Assembly (NCBI GenBank): GCA_918026815.1
Contig: CAKJVC010000150.1
Location: 1,736,001 to 1,800,000 of the forward strand
Length of the DNA: 64,000 nucleotides
Origin: Chalara sp. BL73
Taxonomy: Eukaryota; Ascomycota; Leotiomycetes; Helotiales
Direction of reading: 5' to 3'
How positions within the stretch are numbered: the stretch's first letter is position 1; every line of letters starts with the position of its first letter. The notes under the pieces are model-generated. The model was given only the letters and a program-made list of their open reading frames with translations, made no database searches and was not told the origin of the DNA. Shown one piece after another: positions 22,132 through 34,740 of the stretch. Made by a program: the position numbers and the translations under genes.

Positions 22132-22313
22132 ATTGATAGTCGTCCACGACTTTGAGTCCTTCTCCCTGATACACGGATCGAGATCCCTGTTCGCCTTGAG
22201 TTGTTACAATTGAATTCTTGGATGATTCTTTGCCGAGAGCTGTTTTTTGACAACTTGACAGTGGGATATGTCTTCGAACACGTATCCAAGCTTCTCGATC
22301 TCTGAGGTGTTAT

Positions 22314-24280
22314 CTAGATTGTCCAGCCATTCACGAAAGAAATCATCAGGACCGCGACGTTTCTATGTATTTTGCCCCTAAAACCAAAATCCTTCATTTC
22401 CTCCTGCCATACTCTTCTGACAGCGGCATCACCCAAAGCGAGCGTTCTCTGTCCATGTGGAATCGAGGCAAATTCTCCACTTTCGCCGCATTCTAGATCA
22501 ATTATATTGTCTTCTGAGAGGTTTGTTGCAGTGATCATCATTAAAGGTACTCTAGAAAGTCCTGATGCTGGGCATAAAGATCAGGAACTATCATCAAAGT
22601 GGTGGAAAAGGTTTCTTAGTAGTTATGTATCTTCTACAGACAATTTCTACAAGTTTTAAAGTGGGGCAGCCCAAGGAAGGCAGTTATTCCGGGTGAGGCT
22701 GGTTGCACAAAAAGCCTGGGCAGTGTGCCCTATTCCTACAGCCACACCTGGGGGTTTGGTACGTTAGTTTCACAGGCTCTCAGCCGCCTAATGATAAGGC
22801 TCGAGGGTTACACATGCAGACCTGGGACTATTTATTCAGGGTACATGCTTCTTGCAGGCGCGTGGAGGTAGCGTTAGACTTTTGTACATGAACCACCACT
22901 TCACTCTTAATTGCCTATGAAAATATGGCACGTCCGGTTTGCTTGAACTCAAGACTAGAATGAAGCTAGTAAAAAACTTTTTTATTGTCTGGTTGGTTGT
23001 TGATAGAACTAAATTTAATGTTCCAACAATCTACATGTCTTCACCCCTTGGGTGGGGTTGCCCGTCAGAAAGACTTCGACAGGATGCATCAGGGTTGAAG
23101 TGGAGGTGCTTCCGGTTCCCGTTGGGCGAAGTCAGTCGAAGAACTGGTACCAGCTTCAAAATATCTGAACGCTCGAAATCTATTAGAACCACATTTCTGA
23201 TTTGGGATTCCATAGCATGTTTGGCGGCCGTACGTCATGGTGCTCCACCCCGCAATCTAACTGCCCCGCTAGTTTCCGCAGCCAAATCCCGTCCTATGGC
23301 TAACATCAAATCGTTCCGGCATTAGTCCGCCTTCCCCTCCAGGCTCACAAAATGACCAATTCACGCATTTCTGGTTTAGAACACCAGCCAATTTACTATC
23401 CTCATGGCTGCCCTTGGGATACATAGGACAAGGCTTACCGTTATGCTCACCGTGCTACTCGTGCAAGTAGGACAACTCCCTGAAATTCAAGGATACAGCT
23501 CTTTTATCTTTAAGGTTGATATGTGGAAATGGGCTGAATAGAGGGGTCGAGACCAACAAGCCAGTGATACTCCAACCCCACAAAAGTAAGGTAATAGTAA
23601 AAGCGTTTCAAATTATATATTTAACAATATGCAATTGCGTAAACTTTATAAAATCTAAAAAATAACGGGTTTTTCGATTTTTTGGTACAAAAACTTAGTA
23701 ATTAGGTTTAGTATAATCTTAGTCGCGGTGTTTGTCCCTCTCTGACGAGCCTGGTGTACTAACAAGCCATATAAATAGATTGGCCCAATGCTGAATACAT
23801 GGTCTTCTTCAATTCAAATTCCATGATCCCTGAGAATGTTTCGAGACCTGACGAGCGGTAATCAAGAATCTGTATTTATACATTTGTAGATTATTATTAG
23901 AAGAGGCGTTGCGTGGTGGAGGTGAGCGGCTTGTTGGGGAACACGTTAACCTTGATCGCGGGGACTGAAGACGCCTACCAAAACAGATGAGATCTTTTCT
24001 GCAATTTCTGCAATCAAAGAGACGCCACTGGTGTAACTGCGACATGGTATATGTCCAATCGATTCAACATACTGCTTTTCGCAAGCGCTTATCTGCCCAA
24101 TAGTAGCCAAGCATGCTACGGCTGTCAGCAGAGCTGCGGTGCAACCAAGCTCAGCTCAAGCGATCTGTTTCTTGAGCACATTGATTTCAGTCCAGAATTA
24201 CGCTTACAACTAAAAGACAGAGGCCGTTGTGTCATCTCGGCCTTTTACACTACCATCTCGAACGATTCCATTGCTGGAAA
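22314..24280. other. no convincing gene; weak minus-strand frames
   Basis: Two short minus-strand frames have protein-like composition but no recognisable family: 22314-22541 (MITATNLSEDNIIDLECGE) and about 23031-23325 (RNVVLIDFERSDILKLVPVL). They may be exons or relics of one gene. The part 23330-23800 is AT-rich and featureless. The right end holds the promoter of the NLR gene. Confidence 0.35.
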
Positions 24281-27200
24281 ATGACATCTAAACGGAAGGC
24301 ACTTGATGAGATTTCAGGCCGTGTGAGCAAGAGTCCAGTACATTTGGTAGGTGTTCGCTTTTATTGCTCATCACGTTTACTGATTGTAACTTTCTATCAG
24401 ACGCCTACCAAGGATCCGCAGAGTAGCTGGATGGAAGGAATCGAGTCTGATCCATACTCGAATGACAAATATTATGAAGGAACCACACAAGAAACCAAGG
24501 CTGTAGCTGAGACGATGCCAGAAATCTCCAGAACTACTCAGAAAAACTTCACTTACAGCGACTACACTGTCGGATGGATATGTGCTCTGCCAGAGACAGA
24601 GTTGGCGGCCGCATGCGCGATGTTGGACGAGGAACACCCAGTGCTACCAGCAGCAGATGGAGACACAAACATCTATCTTCTTGGCAAGATTGGGTCACAT
24701 AACGTTGTGATTGCTTGTCTGCCCGATGGAAGTACCGGCAAGTCGTCCGCGGCGACAGTCGCAAAAGATATGTTACGCAGCTTCAAAGAGGTCAGGTTTG
24801 GTGTCTTAGTTGGTGTAGGTGGAGGGGCACCATATTGGAAATTCAGACAATAGCAAGGCAACTGCAGAAGGCTCTGATGAAGAAGATGAGGAATTTGAAG
24901 ATATTAGGGACATCAGACTCGGTGACGTTGTAATAAGCCTGCATTCCAAGTCTTCCGAAGCTGTTGTGCAATATGATTTTGGGAAATCGGCTCAAGGAGT
25001 GTTTTTCCGCACGGGAACCCTAAACAAGCCGCCACACATTTTGTGTGCTGCAGTTGGTGCGCTCAAAGCTCGTCACGTTGTACATGGTAACAGACTGTCG
25101 GACCATCTTTCAAAAATATCAGATAATCCACGTTTGGTCCCGAAGTTCCAGTATCAAGGTTCAAGCAAAGACCAACTTTTCAAAACGAATATCGTTCACT
25201 TGGAGGGCAGGAAAACATGCAAAGATTGCTGTGGTACGCTTAACGCTAACCTTGTAGAGCGAAAAGAACGACACGACACATCTCCGGCCCTACATTATGG
25301 AACCATTGGATCGGCAGATCAAGTAATGAAAGATTCTACCCTGAGGGATAAGTGGGCAAAAAAGGAGAATATCATATGCTTCGAAATGGAAGCTGCAGGT
25401 AACCTTCAAGGCTCTCCTCCCAAAGTTTATAATCTAATTTCTATCGCCTAGGCTTAATGGACTCGTTCTCCTGCCTAGTCATTCGAGGTATCTGCGACTA
25501 CGCAGATTCGCACAAGAACAAAAGATGGCAACCATATGCAGCGGCAACAGCAGCGGCTTATGCGAAGGAGCTGTTATATGCTATCCCAGGTGCCGAGGTG
25601 ACAAAAATGCCTACTATTAATGAGGCGATAGAGAAGTTTTCGGCTGATCTTGCGGTTAACACTGCAGTCTCTCGGAGAGTTGAGGAACATGTGTTAAGTA
25701 TGTAGTAGTATAGGATTGCTTTGGAATGATATTTAGTTAATCGCTTTATAGCTGCCGAAGAGCTATCAATCCTAGATTGGCTTTCATCTTCAAATTTCTT
25801 CGCACCTCAAAATAATGCGCAAGCTTCTCGAACGCCGGGTACAGGTGAGTGGTTGCTAAAGGCAAAAGAATACACTTATTGGCGAGACTTTTCTGCGGGG
25901 TTGCTATGGCTTCATGGAGTTGGTAAGTCTTAGTAAGTGTAAATTTCGCCCTGGCCCAATTAACAATATTTAGCTGGTTGTGGAAAGTCTATATTATCGT
26001 AAAGTTACATTCGGATCGCACTTTTTCGCACAAGTAAAGCTAATGTCATTCAAGCTCTGGAGTTATTGAGGATCTTCAACAACTGTGCAAACGCGATCAA
26101 CAAAAGCGGCTTGCATACTGGTACTTTCAATTTAGCGATGTCAATACACAGAACGTTTGCAACATGCTACAATCACTCCTTAGACAGCTAAGCTCTTCAC
26201 TTTTTTTGAGCGCGATCCGTGGCTTGTGGGACCGGCATCGAAAATCTGGAAGCAAGCCAAGCACAGAAGAGTTGATAGAGGCTGTACGGAACATTATCAA
26301 AAGACCAAAACAACACCTATTTATTGTTATGGACGCCTTGGATGAATGTCCGCTCCCAGAGAGAAAGAAACTGCTTGAATGCATTGACGAGCTTCGTAGT
26401 GGAAATAATAGGAATGTTCATATTTTGGTAACAAGTAGACGAGAACCAGATATCGATGCTAAACTAAAAGAACCACCTACCGTCGCTATGAATATTGAGG
26501 AACGATTTAGAGGAGACATAAAGCTATTTGTCGGAGCTGCTTTACACAAAGATACAAAATTAAGTCGATGGGACCAAGACTCCAAATCTCAAATTAAAAG
26601 AAAGCTCGCTGCAGTTAATGAAACGTACGTCAACTACGTCTACAAAAAGAAATAAAATCAGGCTAACAAACTATCAGACGATTCCGTTGGGCAGATTTAC
26701 AAATCAAGCGGCTGCAGTCGTGTAGAACGAAACCGGAGCTTATTAATGCTTTGAACACAGTCCCCGAAAGCCTTGAGAAATCCTACGAGGAAGCACTTCA
26801 AAAAATTCCAGCTAAAGACGAGAAACTCGTACAAAAAATCCTGATGTGGCTAGCTTCATCTTTTCGACCTATGGCACTAGAAGAAATTGCTGCAGTGGTA
26901 TCTTTCCCATTTACTCAAGACGTTCTAGAACTGTGCACTAGTCTTTTAGTAACGTTAATTGATGAAGGAGTCAACCAGACTATTAAGCTTGCCCATTTCT
27001 CCGTTAAGGAATACTTGATTCTCACCACGCAACAACGAGAATCATTTCTCGGGTACAGATTCAAAAATGAGCTAGCGCAAGCTGTTATTTCTGAGATGGC
27101 GGTCACCTACCTCCTGGATCCAAATAAGTTGATTCGACCCGGGAAAAATGTCATACTACAGTCTTTGCTCGAGTATTCTGCAACGTTTTGGCCACAGCAT

Positions 27201-30200
27201 GCTGTGGAGGCTTTCAGCTCTGACGATCCTAGTATCACATCGGAATTGCAAGCCCAGATTGACTTATTGTTTAGTCCTGATTATTCTTCGAGATATATTG
27301 CGTGGCTTAAAATCCATGACCCTGATCCTGATGAGAGATATCACTTTGACAGGAAACCGAAAACATGCTATCCTCAGCCACTATATTACGCTTCTTTACT
27401 TGGACTTCAAATGACGGTGAAAAACCTCTTGGAGAAAGGCTATTTAATTATAATGGAGGAAGGTGCCTATGGGAATGCGTGTAATGCTGCTGCTATTCGT
27501 GGGAATTTCGAAATTGTTGAATGTTTAGGGAGGTATCACAAAAATATTGGAAAGATTGCCAATTTACATCGAATTGCAGAAGAGATACGAAAAAATGCTG
27601 AGAAAGTGTTTACACCACTTTTAAAAGCGGACAGCGGGGCTTTAATTAGTCATAACGTGGTGAAAGCAGCGGCGGGGAACTCGTGGAGTGGGAAAGAGCT
27701 GATAATGCTTTTGCTTGAGCAGCGAGGGGAAGACGTAATAATTACGGAAGAAGTGGTGAAGGCAGCGGCAAGGAACTGGGGGAAAGGGAAAGAAGTGATG
27801 ATGCTTTTATTTGAGAAGCGAAGAGAAGACATATTAATTACAGAAGAAGTCGTGAAAGCAGCGGCGAGGAACTGGGGGAAAGGGGAAGAAGTAATGATGC
27901 TACTGCTTGAAAAGCGAAAAAGAAATGTAGTAATTACAGAAGAAGTGGTGAAAATAGCAGCGGGGAACCCGTGGAGTGGGAAAGAATTAATAATGCTTTT
28001 GTTTGAGCAGCGAAGGGAAAACGTAGTAATTACGGAAAAAGTGGTGAAAGCAGCAGCAAAAAACTCGAAAAGTGGGAAAGAAGTGATGATGCTTTTACTT
28101 GCAAAAAAAGGGGGAGACGTAATAATTACAGAAGAGATGGTGAAGTTGATTGCAGAGAAATTCGATAATGAAGTAATGATGCTTTTGCTTGCGAAGCGAG
28201 GGGAAGACGTAGTAATTACGGAAAAAGTAGTAAAAGCAGCAGCAAAGAACTCGAAAAGTGGGAGAGAAGTGGTGATGCTTTTACTTGCGAAGCGAGAGGG
28301 AAACGTAATGATTACAAAAGAGATCGTGAAGTTGATCGCAGAAAAATTCGGTATTGAAGTAATGATGCTTTTGCTTGCGAAGCAAGGAGGAGACGTAGTG
28401 ATTACAGAAGAGATCGTGAAGTTGATCGCAGAGAAATTCAACAATGAAGTAATGATGCTTTTGCTTGCGAAGCAAAGGGAAGACCTAGTGATTCCAGAAA
28501 AGGTGGTGAAGTTGATCGCAGAGAAATCCAATACTGAATTAATGATGCTTTTGCTTGCGAAGCAAGGAGGAGACATAGTGATTACAGAAGAGGTGGTGAA
28601 GTTGATCGCAGAAAATTTCGATAATGAAGTAATGATGCTTTTGCTTGCGAAGCAAGGAGAAGACCTAGTGATTACAGAAGAGGTGGTGAAGTTGATCGCA
28701 GGGAAGTTCAATACTGAAGTAATGATGCTTTTGCTTGCGGAGCGAGGGGAAAACGTAGTGATTACAGAAGAAGTGGTGAAAGCAGCGGCGGGGAACTTAA
28801 GAAGTGGGGAAAAGGTGATGTTGCTTTTATTTGAGCAGCGAGGAAAAGACGTATTGATTACAGAAGAAATAGTGAAAGTAGCGGCGGGGAACTTAAGAAG
28901 TGGGGAAAAAGTGATGTTGCTTTTATTTGAGCAGCGAGGAAAAGACGTATTGATTACAGAAGAAATAGTGAAAGCAGCGGCGGGGAACCCGTGGAGTGGG
29001 ACAGAAGTGATGATGCTTTTGCTTAAGCAGCGAGGAAAAGACGTAATAATTACAGAAGAAGTGGTGAAAGCGGCGGCGGAGAACTGGAAAAGTGGGGACA
29101 AAGTGATGATGCTTTTATTTAGGCAGCGAGGGGAAGAAGTACTAATTACAGAAAAAGTTGTGAAAGCAGCGGCGGGAAACAGAGGGAGTGGGGACAAAGT
29201 AATGATGCTTCTATTTAAACAGCGAGGGGGAAACGTAATAATTACAGAAGAAGTGGTGAAAGCAGCGGCGGGGAACGGAGAGAGTGGGGACAAAGTAATG
29301 ATGCTTTTATTTGAGCAGCGAGGAAAAGACGTAATAATTACAGAAGAAGTGGTGAAAGCAGCAGCGGGGAACGGAGGGAGTGGGGACAAAGTAATGATGC
29401 TTTTATTTGAGCAGCGAGGAAAAAACGTAATAATTACAGAAGAAGTGGTGAAAGCAGCGGCGGGGAACGGAAGGAGTGGGGACAAAGTAATGATGCTTTT
29501 ATTTGAGCAGCGAGGAAAAGACGTAATAATTACAGAAGAAGTGGTGAAAGCAGCGGCGGGGAACGAAAGGAGTGGGGACAAAGTAATAATGCTTTTACTT
29601 GAGCAGCGGGGGGCAGATATAGTAATTACAGAAAAAGTGGTGAAAACAGCGGCGGGAAACTTGTGGAGTGGGAAAAAGGTAATGATGCTTTTGCTTAAAC
29701 AACGAGGGGGAGACATAATGATTACAAAAGAGATGGTGAAGTTGATCGCAGAGAATTTCGATAAAGAGGTGATGATGCTTCTGACTGCAAAGCGAGGGGA
29801 GATGCAGTGATTACGGAAGACGTGAAGGCAGCGGCTATGAGTGGCAGCGAAAGGAGTCTTTTTCTTTTAAAGGAGAAATGCGGCGTTGATATCCGGGCTT
29901 CAAATATTATCTCAATCTGTCGACCATTTCAATCCGCAAGGGCAAGTGCTAACAAATCCATTTCTAAACTCCCAGCACTTAGAATGGAACTGGATTCATA
30001 GAGCAATATTTCAGGATTAACAGCAATACTGATCGCTGCAGATTATGGTCACCAAAGGGTTGTTGAGCTGCGTTTAAAGGCTGGTGCCAATCCAGATATT
30101 CAAGACAACGATGGTCGAACATTGCCGACGACAGCGCAATCCAGAGGGTTTGGTTGTATAGTCAAAACCCTACAGACTTTTAAGGAAAACTTTGGTCGTA

Positions 30201-30243
30201 ATCTGAAGCTTGAAGCAGGGGAATGCGAAAGCAGGCTTGTATA
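24281..30243 (+). CDS. PNP-NACHT NLR with 23-unit repeat array, frame broken (probable pseudogene)
   Basis: Exons: 24281-24346, 24401-25398, 25452-25697, 25752-25922, 25974-25998, 26055-26624, 26678 onward. A PNP_UDP domain ([56 protein letters not shown]) precedes a NACHT/STAND NTPase with Walker A AGCGKSIL, Walker [11 protein letters not shown] and sensor-like [10 protein letters not shown]. Then come a helical region and 23 repeats of 30-32 aa (27655-29807). Fungal NLRs of this build act in non-self recognition and cell death; the PNP head is thought to act on nucleosides or NAD. Breaks: a 1-base shift near 24832 inside the PNP domain (after GVGGGAP) and another near 29800 that leaves the last repeat and an ankyrin-like tail ([18 protein letters not shown], 30012-30243) out of frame. 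Either the locus is dead or the assembly has indels. Confidence 0.8.
27655..29807 (+). repeat. array of 23 near-identical 96/90-bp coding repeats
   Basis: Each unit encodes [15 protein letters not shown], then EQRG.D, then ITEE. Most units are 32 aa (96 bp); units 6, 8-12 and 23 are a 30-aa variant with VKLIAEKF. Adjacent units 13/14 and 17-20 are almost identical at DNA level. The pattern of a leucine-rich helix pair per unit suggests an alpha-solenoid related to ankyrin or HEAT repeats. Near identity within the array points to recent unit exchange, as is known for repeats of fungal NLR recognition domains. Confidence 0.95.
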
Positions 30244-30424
30244 GGCTTGTGTTAAGCCTCGAACGCACTATCGACCAACTGCTTCTTGTGGAGATCTAGG
30301 CGCTGACAAAGTTGGACCGCGCTCGTCTGTACCAATACTAGCACAATTCCGCCCTCGCTGAAATTTTGCAACAGCTTTGTAAGTTGATGAAAAGGCACTC
30401 CTCGGCAAAGCAGGTTTACACATC

Positions 30425-30575
30425 TCTATTTGTCGGTCCACAGGACCAGTTGTAAAACTGGATTTTGGGTATGGCTGTATGGTTGTAAAATCTTGCATGT
30501 TCTCTAGCTAAGGTTTAAAATGCAGTATCGCTCCACGCGCCATGTTAGGTGCCAAAGTCTGAATAATTGCTATGC
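30425..30575 (-). repeat. dispersed repeat, copy 1 (inverted relative to 60325-60475)
   Basis: On the minus strand it reads GGAGCGATACTGCATTTTAA, TTAGCTAGAGAACATGCAAG, ATTTTACAACCATACA and GGTCCTGTGGACCGA, matching 60325-60475 with modest divergence. The shared region spans the end of a coding frame and its 3' flank. Confidence 0.7.
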
Positions 30576-30852
30576 CATTATATTCCCTTAGCACCCACAT
30601 AAAGGCACTCTGGAAATTCGAAAGATTAATGTCGAAATTAGTAGATTCCGCAATAGGAATTGACGTTAATGGTTTCATACCGCGGCGGTTCTCATATTTA
30701 TTTGTAACACGCTCATCAGGATTGTGAATCGAAGATATGGGAATGGCATGAGTATTACAGAGAAGCACCTCTAATATGCGGTAACTAAGAATGGAACTAG
30801 AATACATATCAAATTGAATGGATGGAGAAGTGATTTCTTCTCCATCAGGCAC
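30508..30852 (-). CDS. coding remnant downstream of the HET-like gene
   Basis: A minus-strand frame of about 114 codons begins where the HET-like gene ends (8-bp overlap, different frame) and ends NMARGAILHFKP. Contents such as ENRRGMKPLTSIPIAES and FMWVLREYNGIAIIQTLAP look like genuine protein. It could be the original C-terminus of the HET-like protein displaced by a frameshift, or a separate exon. A diverged homologue of its last 25 codons occurs at about 60310-60390 (IQTMAHNMAHEAILYF). Family unknown. Confidence 0.4.
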   Translation of the reverse strand: MPDGEEITSPSIQFDMYSSSILSYRILEVLLCNTHAIPISSIHNPDERVTNKYENRRGMKPLTSIPIAESTNFDINLSNFQSAFMWVLREYNGIAIIQTLAPNMARGAILHFKP

Positions 30853-32972
30853 GCTGGGCTCCTCTTTCAGGACACGTTGGTGAATGCGACTCTAGTATCG
30901 GCAGCGCGTCTGCAGGAGGCCTCTGCAACCCGAACCGTAAGCTATCCACTCGGGACATCTTTTCCAATACTAACGTCTTCATCCGCAACACTGTCTCGCG
31001 ATAAAGTGTTTGAGTCCTCCAGTCATATGAGCACATGACAGCACGTTGCATACCTCCTTCACTTCCGCATAGCAACACCGCAACGGGCGGTCGCACGGCC
31101 CGAAACATGGTTACTGTCATGGTATAGGTGTCGACAAGCGTGAATACCTTTAATTCGCCATACTTCCCGCCGCTGGCCTGCTCTACTTGGTTTCTGACAT
31201 ATGGGTCTTCGGTGGGATCTATTCCAATACATTCCTTATAATCAGCCTCATAGTGGCGGGAAAGCTCGCTACTAAATGGGCTCCACGTAAGGCGACCCAA
31301 GTTCACACCAAAAATGTTGGCTTCGATTGTTCCGATATCGAGGTGGCCTTCAAAACCAAAGAACCAAGGCTGCGTACCCCATGACTTGCCCATGTAGATG
31401 GCACGGAGCATGTATGGAGATGCGAGGATTGTAGCCAGAGCGAGTGCAAGGAAGGTACCGCCAATACCAAGCATAATGTCGATCTTGGCCCCGTTGTCGG
31501 ACCCCCACGATGTGAACATGGCTCCCAACACGAACCATACCGGAGCCCCACGAAGGCAGATCCTTGCAACCCAACGCTTGGCAGTATTCCGCGTCAGAAG
31601 GGCCACTGGAGCAAAGGATTTCCACTGGATTGGCGCACCAAAAGCTCCACTGAGTATCACAGTATCGCCTTCGCCAACTCCAGCAACCTGGCATATTGGA
31701 TCAATGTCCCATAAATTTACGTCCCAAGCATCATCTATCGTACACCACTGTTGATTCATGTCCTTGGGTAGTATGCAGATCAATCGCTCAAGCAACTTGT
31801 TGCTATCGTTCGCGAGAGATAGCCGAGCGAAGGCCTGGAAAGCAGTGTCGTGTTTGTCGACTTTGGGCCTACGTCGTAGAAGTCCCATTAGTGCATAAGC
31901 CATATCTCCTTTGAGGAACTCCTCAGTTTCCCGCCCTTGCAAGCACCGCAGCGCCAGCGTAACCAATTCCAGCGGACTCAGGAGTATTGATGATTCATAA
32001 TGGTCAACCAGCTGCCTAGCAATCGCCGCGTCCTCCCATGCGATAGCCGCAAAGTTTCTTTTAGCTACCCTTAATGGGTTATCCAAGTCTTGCCCACGAG
32101 TGTAGACAGCAATTTGGTGGTCTCTCGGACTGAGTAGAACCTCAGGAAATGTCCACATCCGGTTTCCCAATTGTCTCAGCAATTTGGTTGTCTCTATCTT
32201 AGCCTCGCTGTTTCCAGATGGAGGTCCGACTATAGTGACCAAAGAATGGGCGCCACGAACGACATCGCTGATCCGGTAGACATCTTCCATCACCTGATCC
32301 TCGTCAGGCATGCAACTGCACCCAATCCAGTAGGCTGGAACCCCGTGGGCTCTGGCTGCTCTCTCTGCGATATGGTGGAGAGACTTCAAGTCTTCTTCTT
32401 TGCGATGACTGAATTGTTCGGTCGTGTATGCCATGAAGATATACCTCATATCATACTCGTTTCCTTGCTGGGAGAGCCAATCCTGGACTTTCTCAACGCT
32501 GACTCCCTCGTCTTCTTTCAAAAAACATAAATACCTTGGTTGAAGAAGGCGCTCCGATATAGGGTTGATTTCTCGACTCTCTCTCGAGGCACTGCGATTT
32601 TTTATTGCACTTTCTTGAGGGTTTCTTGGGATTTTAGAATAGCCCCAATACCGATACCGGAACTTGTCATAGAAACCATTGTTTCTCACTTCACCGTTCA
32701 AGTCTGTGGGAATGAACAACTGCAACAAGTCAGATAAACCCCTTGTGCAAAGTTGTAGAAATACAAATGAGAAAGAGGTGTGAACATACTAATATAAACA
32801 GAAGTACAGATGCTGGGAGCCATTTGACGAAAACCATAGACCAATCATCGCCGCTGAGGCGGCGACTCTTGTCCTGTTCACTAGTATGATGGGGATTCAA
32901 CGATAAAGAAGACTCTTCGTCGATTTGACCTCTTTCGTCCTTTTGATCTGGATTCATCGATACAGAAGACAT
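30845..32972 (-). CDS. HET-like (heterokaryon-incompatibility type) membrane protein
   Basis: Two exons, 32790-32972 and 30845-32719, with a 70-bp intron (donor GTATGT, branch CTGAC, acceptor TTGCAG), encode 685 aa. A TATA box (GATATATAACC, about 33050) supports the start MSSVSMNPDQ. The HET-like core reads MRYIFMAYTTEQF, then HGVPAYWIGCSCMPDEDQVM with DVYRISDVVRGAHSL, then NRMWTFPEVLLSP (about residues 150-280). These align in order with the three conserved blocks of HET domains. Hydrophobic spans occur at about residues 50-65 (LPASVLLFILLFI) and 480-520 (IDIMLGIGGTFLALALATIL). Members of this fungal family are membrane-linked HET proteins of unknown trigger; the cell-death role is inferred from HET. 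A frame continuing just past its stop (30508-30852) may be its lost tail. Confidence 0.85.
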
Positions 32973-34419
32973 TGTCCAGCATACAAGTCGAAGCATAAGA
33001 GGAGTTGCGTTTCGAATTGTTGTGCGTTCCCAGGTCGCGTTGGCAGGACGGTTATATATCCCACCCACCGTCTGCACAACGAGTTTTTTCAAACGGCCAT
33101 CGTGAGGGCTCAGATATCGATCATCATCTGGTCCAGTCCATCTTCTTCCCATACAATCCTTATGGTGAAATACTCGATGAGACGCGCAAGAGCACTGACC
33201 AGATCCGGCGGAATATGGGGTTATTGGAAGAGATTTGTTTGATGCAAATCCATCGCCCTGACCTTGATTAAGTGTTTCGAGAGAGAGTTGCTGGATATGC
33301 TCCTGCTCTTGACTAGGCAGGTATCCACCTCCGTGAGGCTGACGGTGAGCTTCTGTTAAGCATGCCTGAAGCTGTAAGAAATTTAGTTCTCAGGATATAT
33401 AGCGGCTCATGCCAACTTACAGTGCCGGACGCGCTAACTTGCTTGACCGGAAATACATTTGGCGGAGGATGCTCTCCTCCATCTGGGCTTTCCTATACGT
33501 TGGTGGTTAGCATTCCAATTGATCTTGCATCACAAAACCCATCATACCATTTCTAGACGTTTTGAAAACGTGCCTAGCGAAACTATTGTCAAAAGGTGCC
33601 AGTTAGGAGAAGGTTATTACAGAGATGTAATAGCTCAGGAAGCGCAATGCAGACTGCTCATATCTATAACCAACAAGACCTTGGGCCACAGATCTTCAGG
33701 GGAACGAAATTGAACAAAAAGTGACGCGGTTGTACAAGTCATGCAAAAATCTCATTAAAATTACCCCTTGAATGTAATCGTTCGCCTTCACTGTGTAACC
33801 TATTTGCCTTACAACGCAGGAAGGCAAAACAAACATCCTGGTAACACAAACGAAAAAATACAAGCATATACATATAGGAGTGAATTTAATCGTAATTTTT
33901 ATTTTGATATTTTTTTCATAGTACTCATAATTGTTGTCTTATTAAATAAACGTTAATAGCTTTGTTAGTTTCCAATTGTTGGTATGCTCTTGGGAAGTTT
34001 CTCCCCAAGGAATAAAGTTGCCTCACATCAAAAGGGCCCGTTTAGTGTGTTCTGTAGTTCCTTCGTCGCCTAGAGGGCTCGTGCTGAGGATCAGCATATT
34101 ATTAGTTTCCTGGAGAAAAGCAATTAGCCCTTCAATATTCGTATACTCCTGGCCCGCTCCCTGTAGGTTGTTTCAGAGTCTAACCGCACCGCCTGGTCGG
34201 GCGTAGGAATGAATTTAAAAATATGTCAGCTCGACGGGCTGAACCCACCTTCTCGTTTTGGGATGGCTGCCAAGGCCCTGAATGAGAACCCTCTGGAGTA
34301 AGAATTTGAGTCGATGCGTGCTTACGCGCGTCGCACCTACAGAATAATTTTTCCTTTGTTTTAAAAATCTCTCAACAGAATCCAATTCTTCCAAGATTCA
34401 ACAATCATCGTAATTCGCA
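32973..34419. other. no gene seen
   Basis: Promoter of the HET-like gene on the left (TATA near 33050), then AT-rich DNA (33750-33960) with no coding signal on either strand. Confidence 0.45.
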
Positions 34420-34740
34420 ATGGTTTGCTGACATCTTCTCTTAAAGTCAGATGACCACAGACTAACCGTACTCAGAACACCTCAAGACGTCCGCATGGAG
34501 GGGGTTATATACCTGCAAATACCACAAACCAGACAGGGGCCGCTTCTAATAGGGTGAGTACATCTCATTGTGGCCCAAAATTTTACAGCTCATCTTACAT
34601 TTATTTAGCATCTGCAACCCACGGGACCCACCGGACGCATAAACCCACCCAATGAACAACAGCGATCTGGTCAAGAGCCTCAGGCAGCCCAACAGCCAGT
34701 CAAGAAGAGACCCCATGGAGGAGGATATATACCCAAGTAG
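34420..34740 (+). CDS. small protein, 70 aa, duplicated RPHGGGYIP motif
   Basis: Three exons: the ATG alone (34420-34422), 34476-34553 and 34609-34740. Introns are 53 bp (branch GACTAACC, acceptor CTCAG) and 55 bp (donor GTGAGT, acceptor TTTAG). All phases are 0 and the frame closes cleanly at TAG, which is unlikely by chance. The product begins MNTSRRPHGGGYIPANT and ends VKKRPHGGGYIPK; the nonapeptide RPHGGGYIP, preceded by RR/KK, occurs once near each end with a polar Pro/Gln spacer. It has no signal peptide, so Kex2-type processing at the dibasic sites is not supported. I do not recognise the family. Exon 1 consists of the start codon only, so an upstream start cannot be excluded. Confidence 0.65.

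Noticed and set aside
27650..29716. 688-codon open frame on the minus strand opposite the NLR repeat array
   Set aside because: Repeat units are 96 or 90 bp, multiples of three, so a unit without an antisense stop stays open throughout. The product is a Ser/Phe/Pro-rich monotone repeat with no start context; the sense strand carries NACHT and PNP domains.
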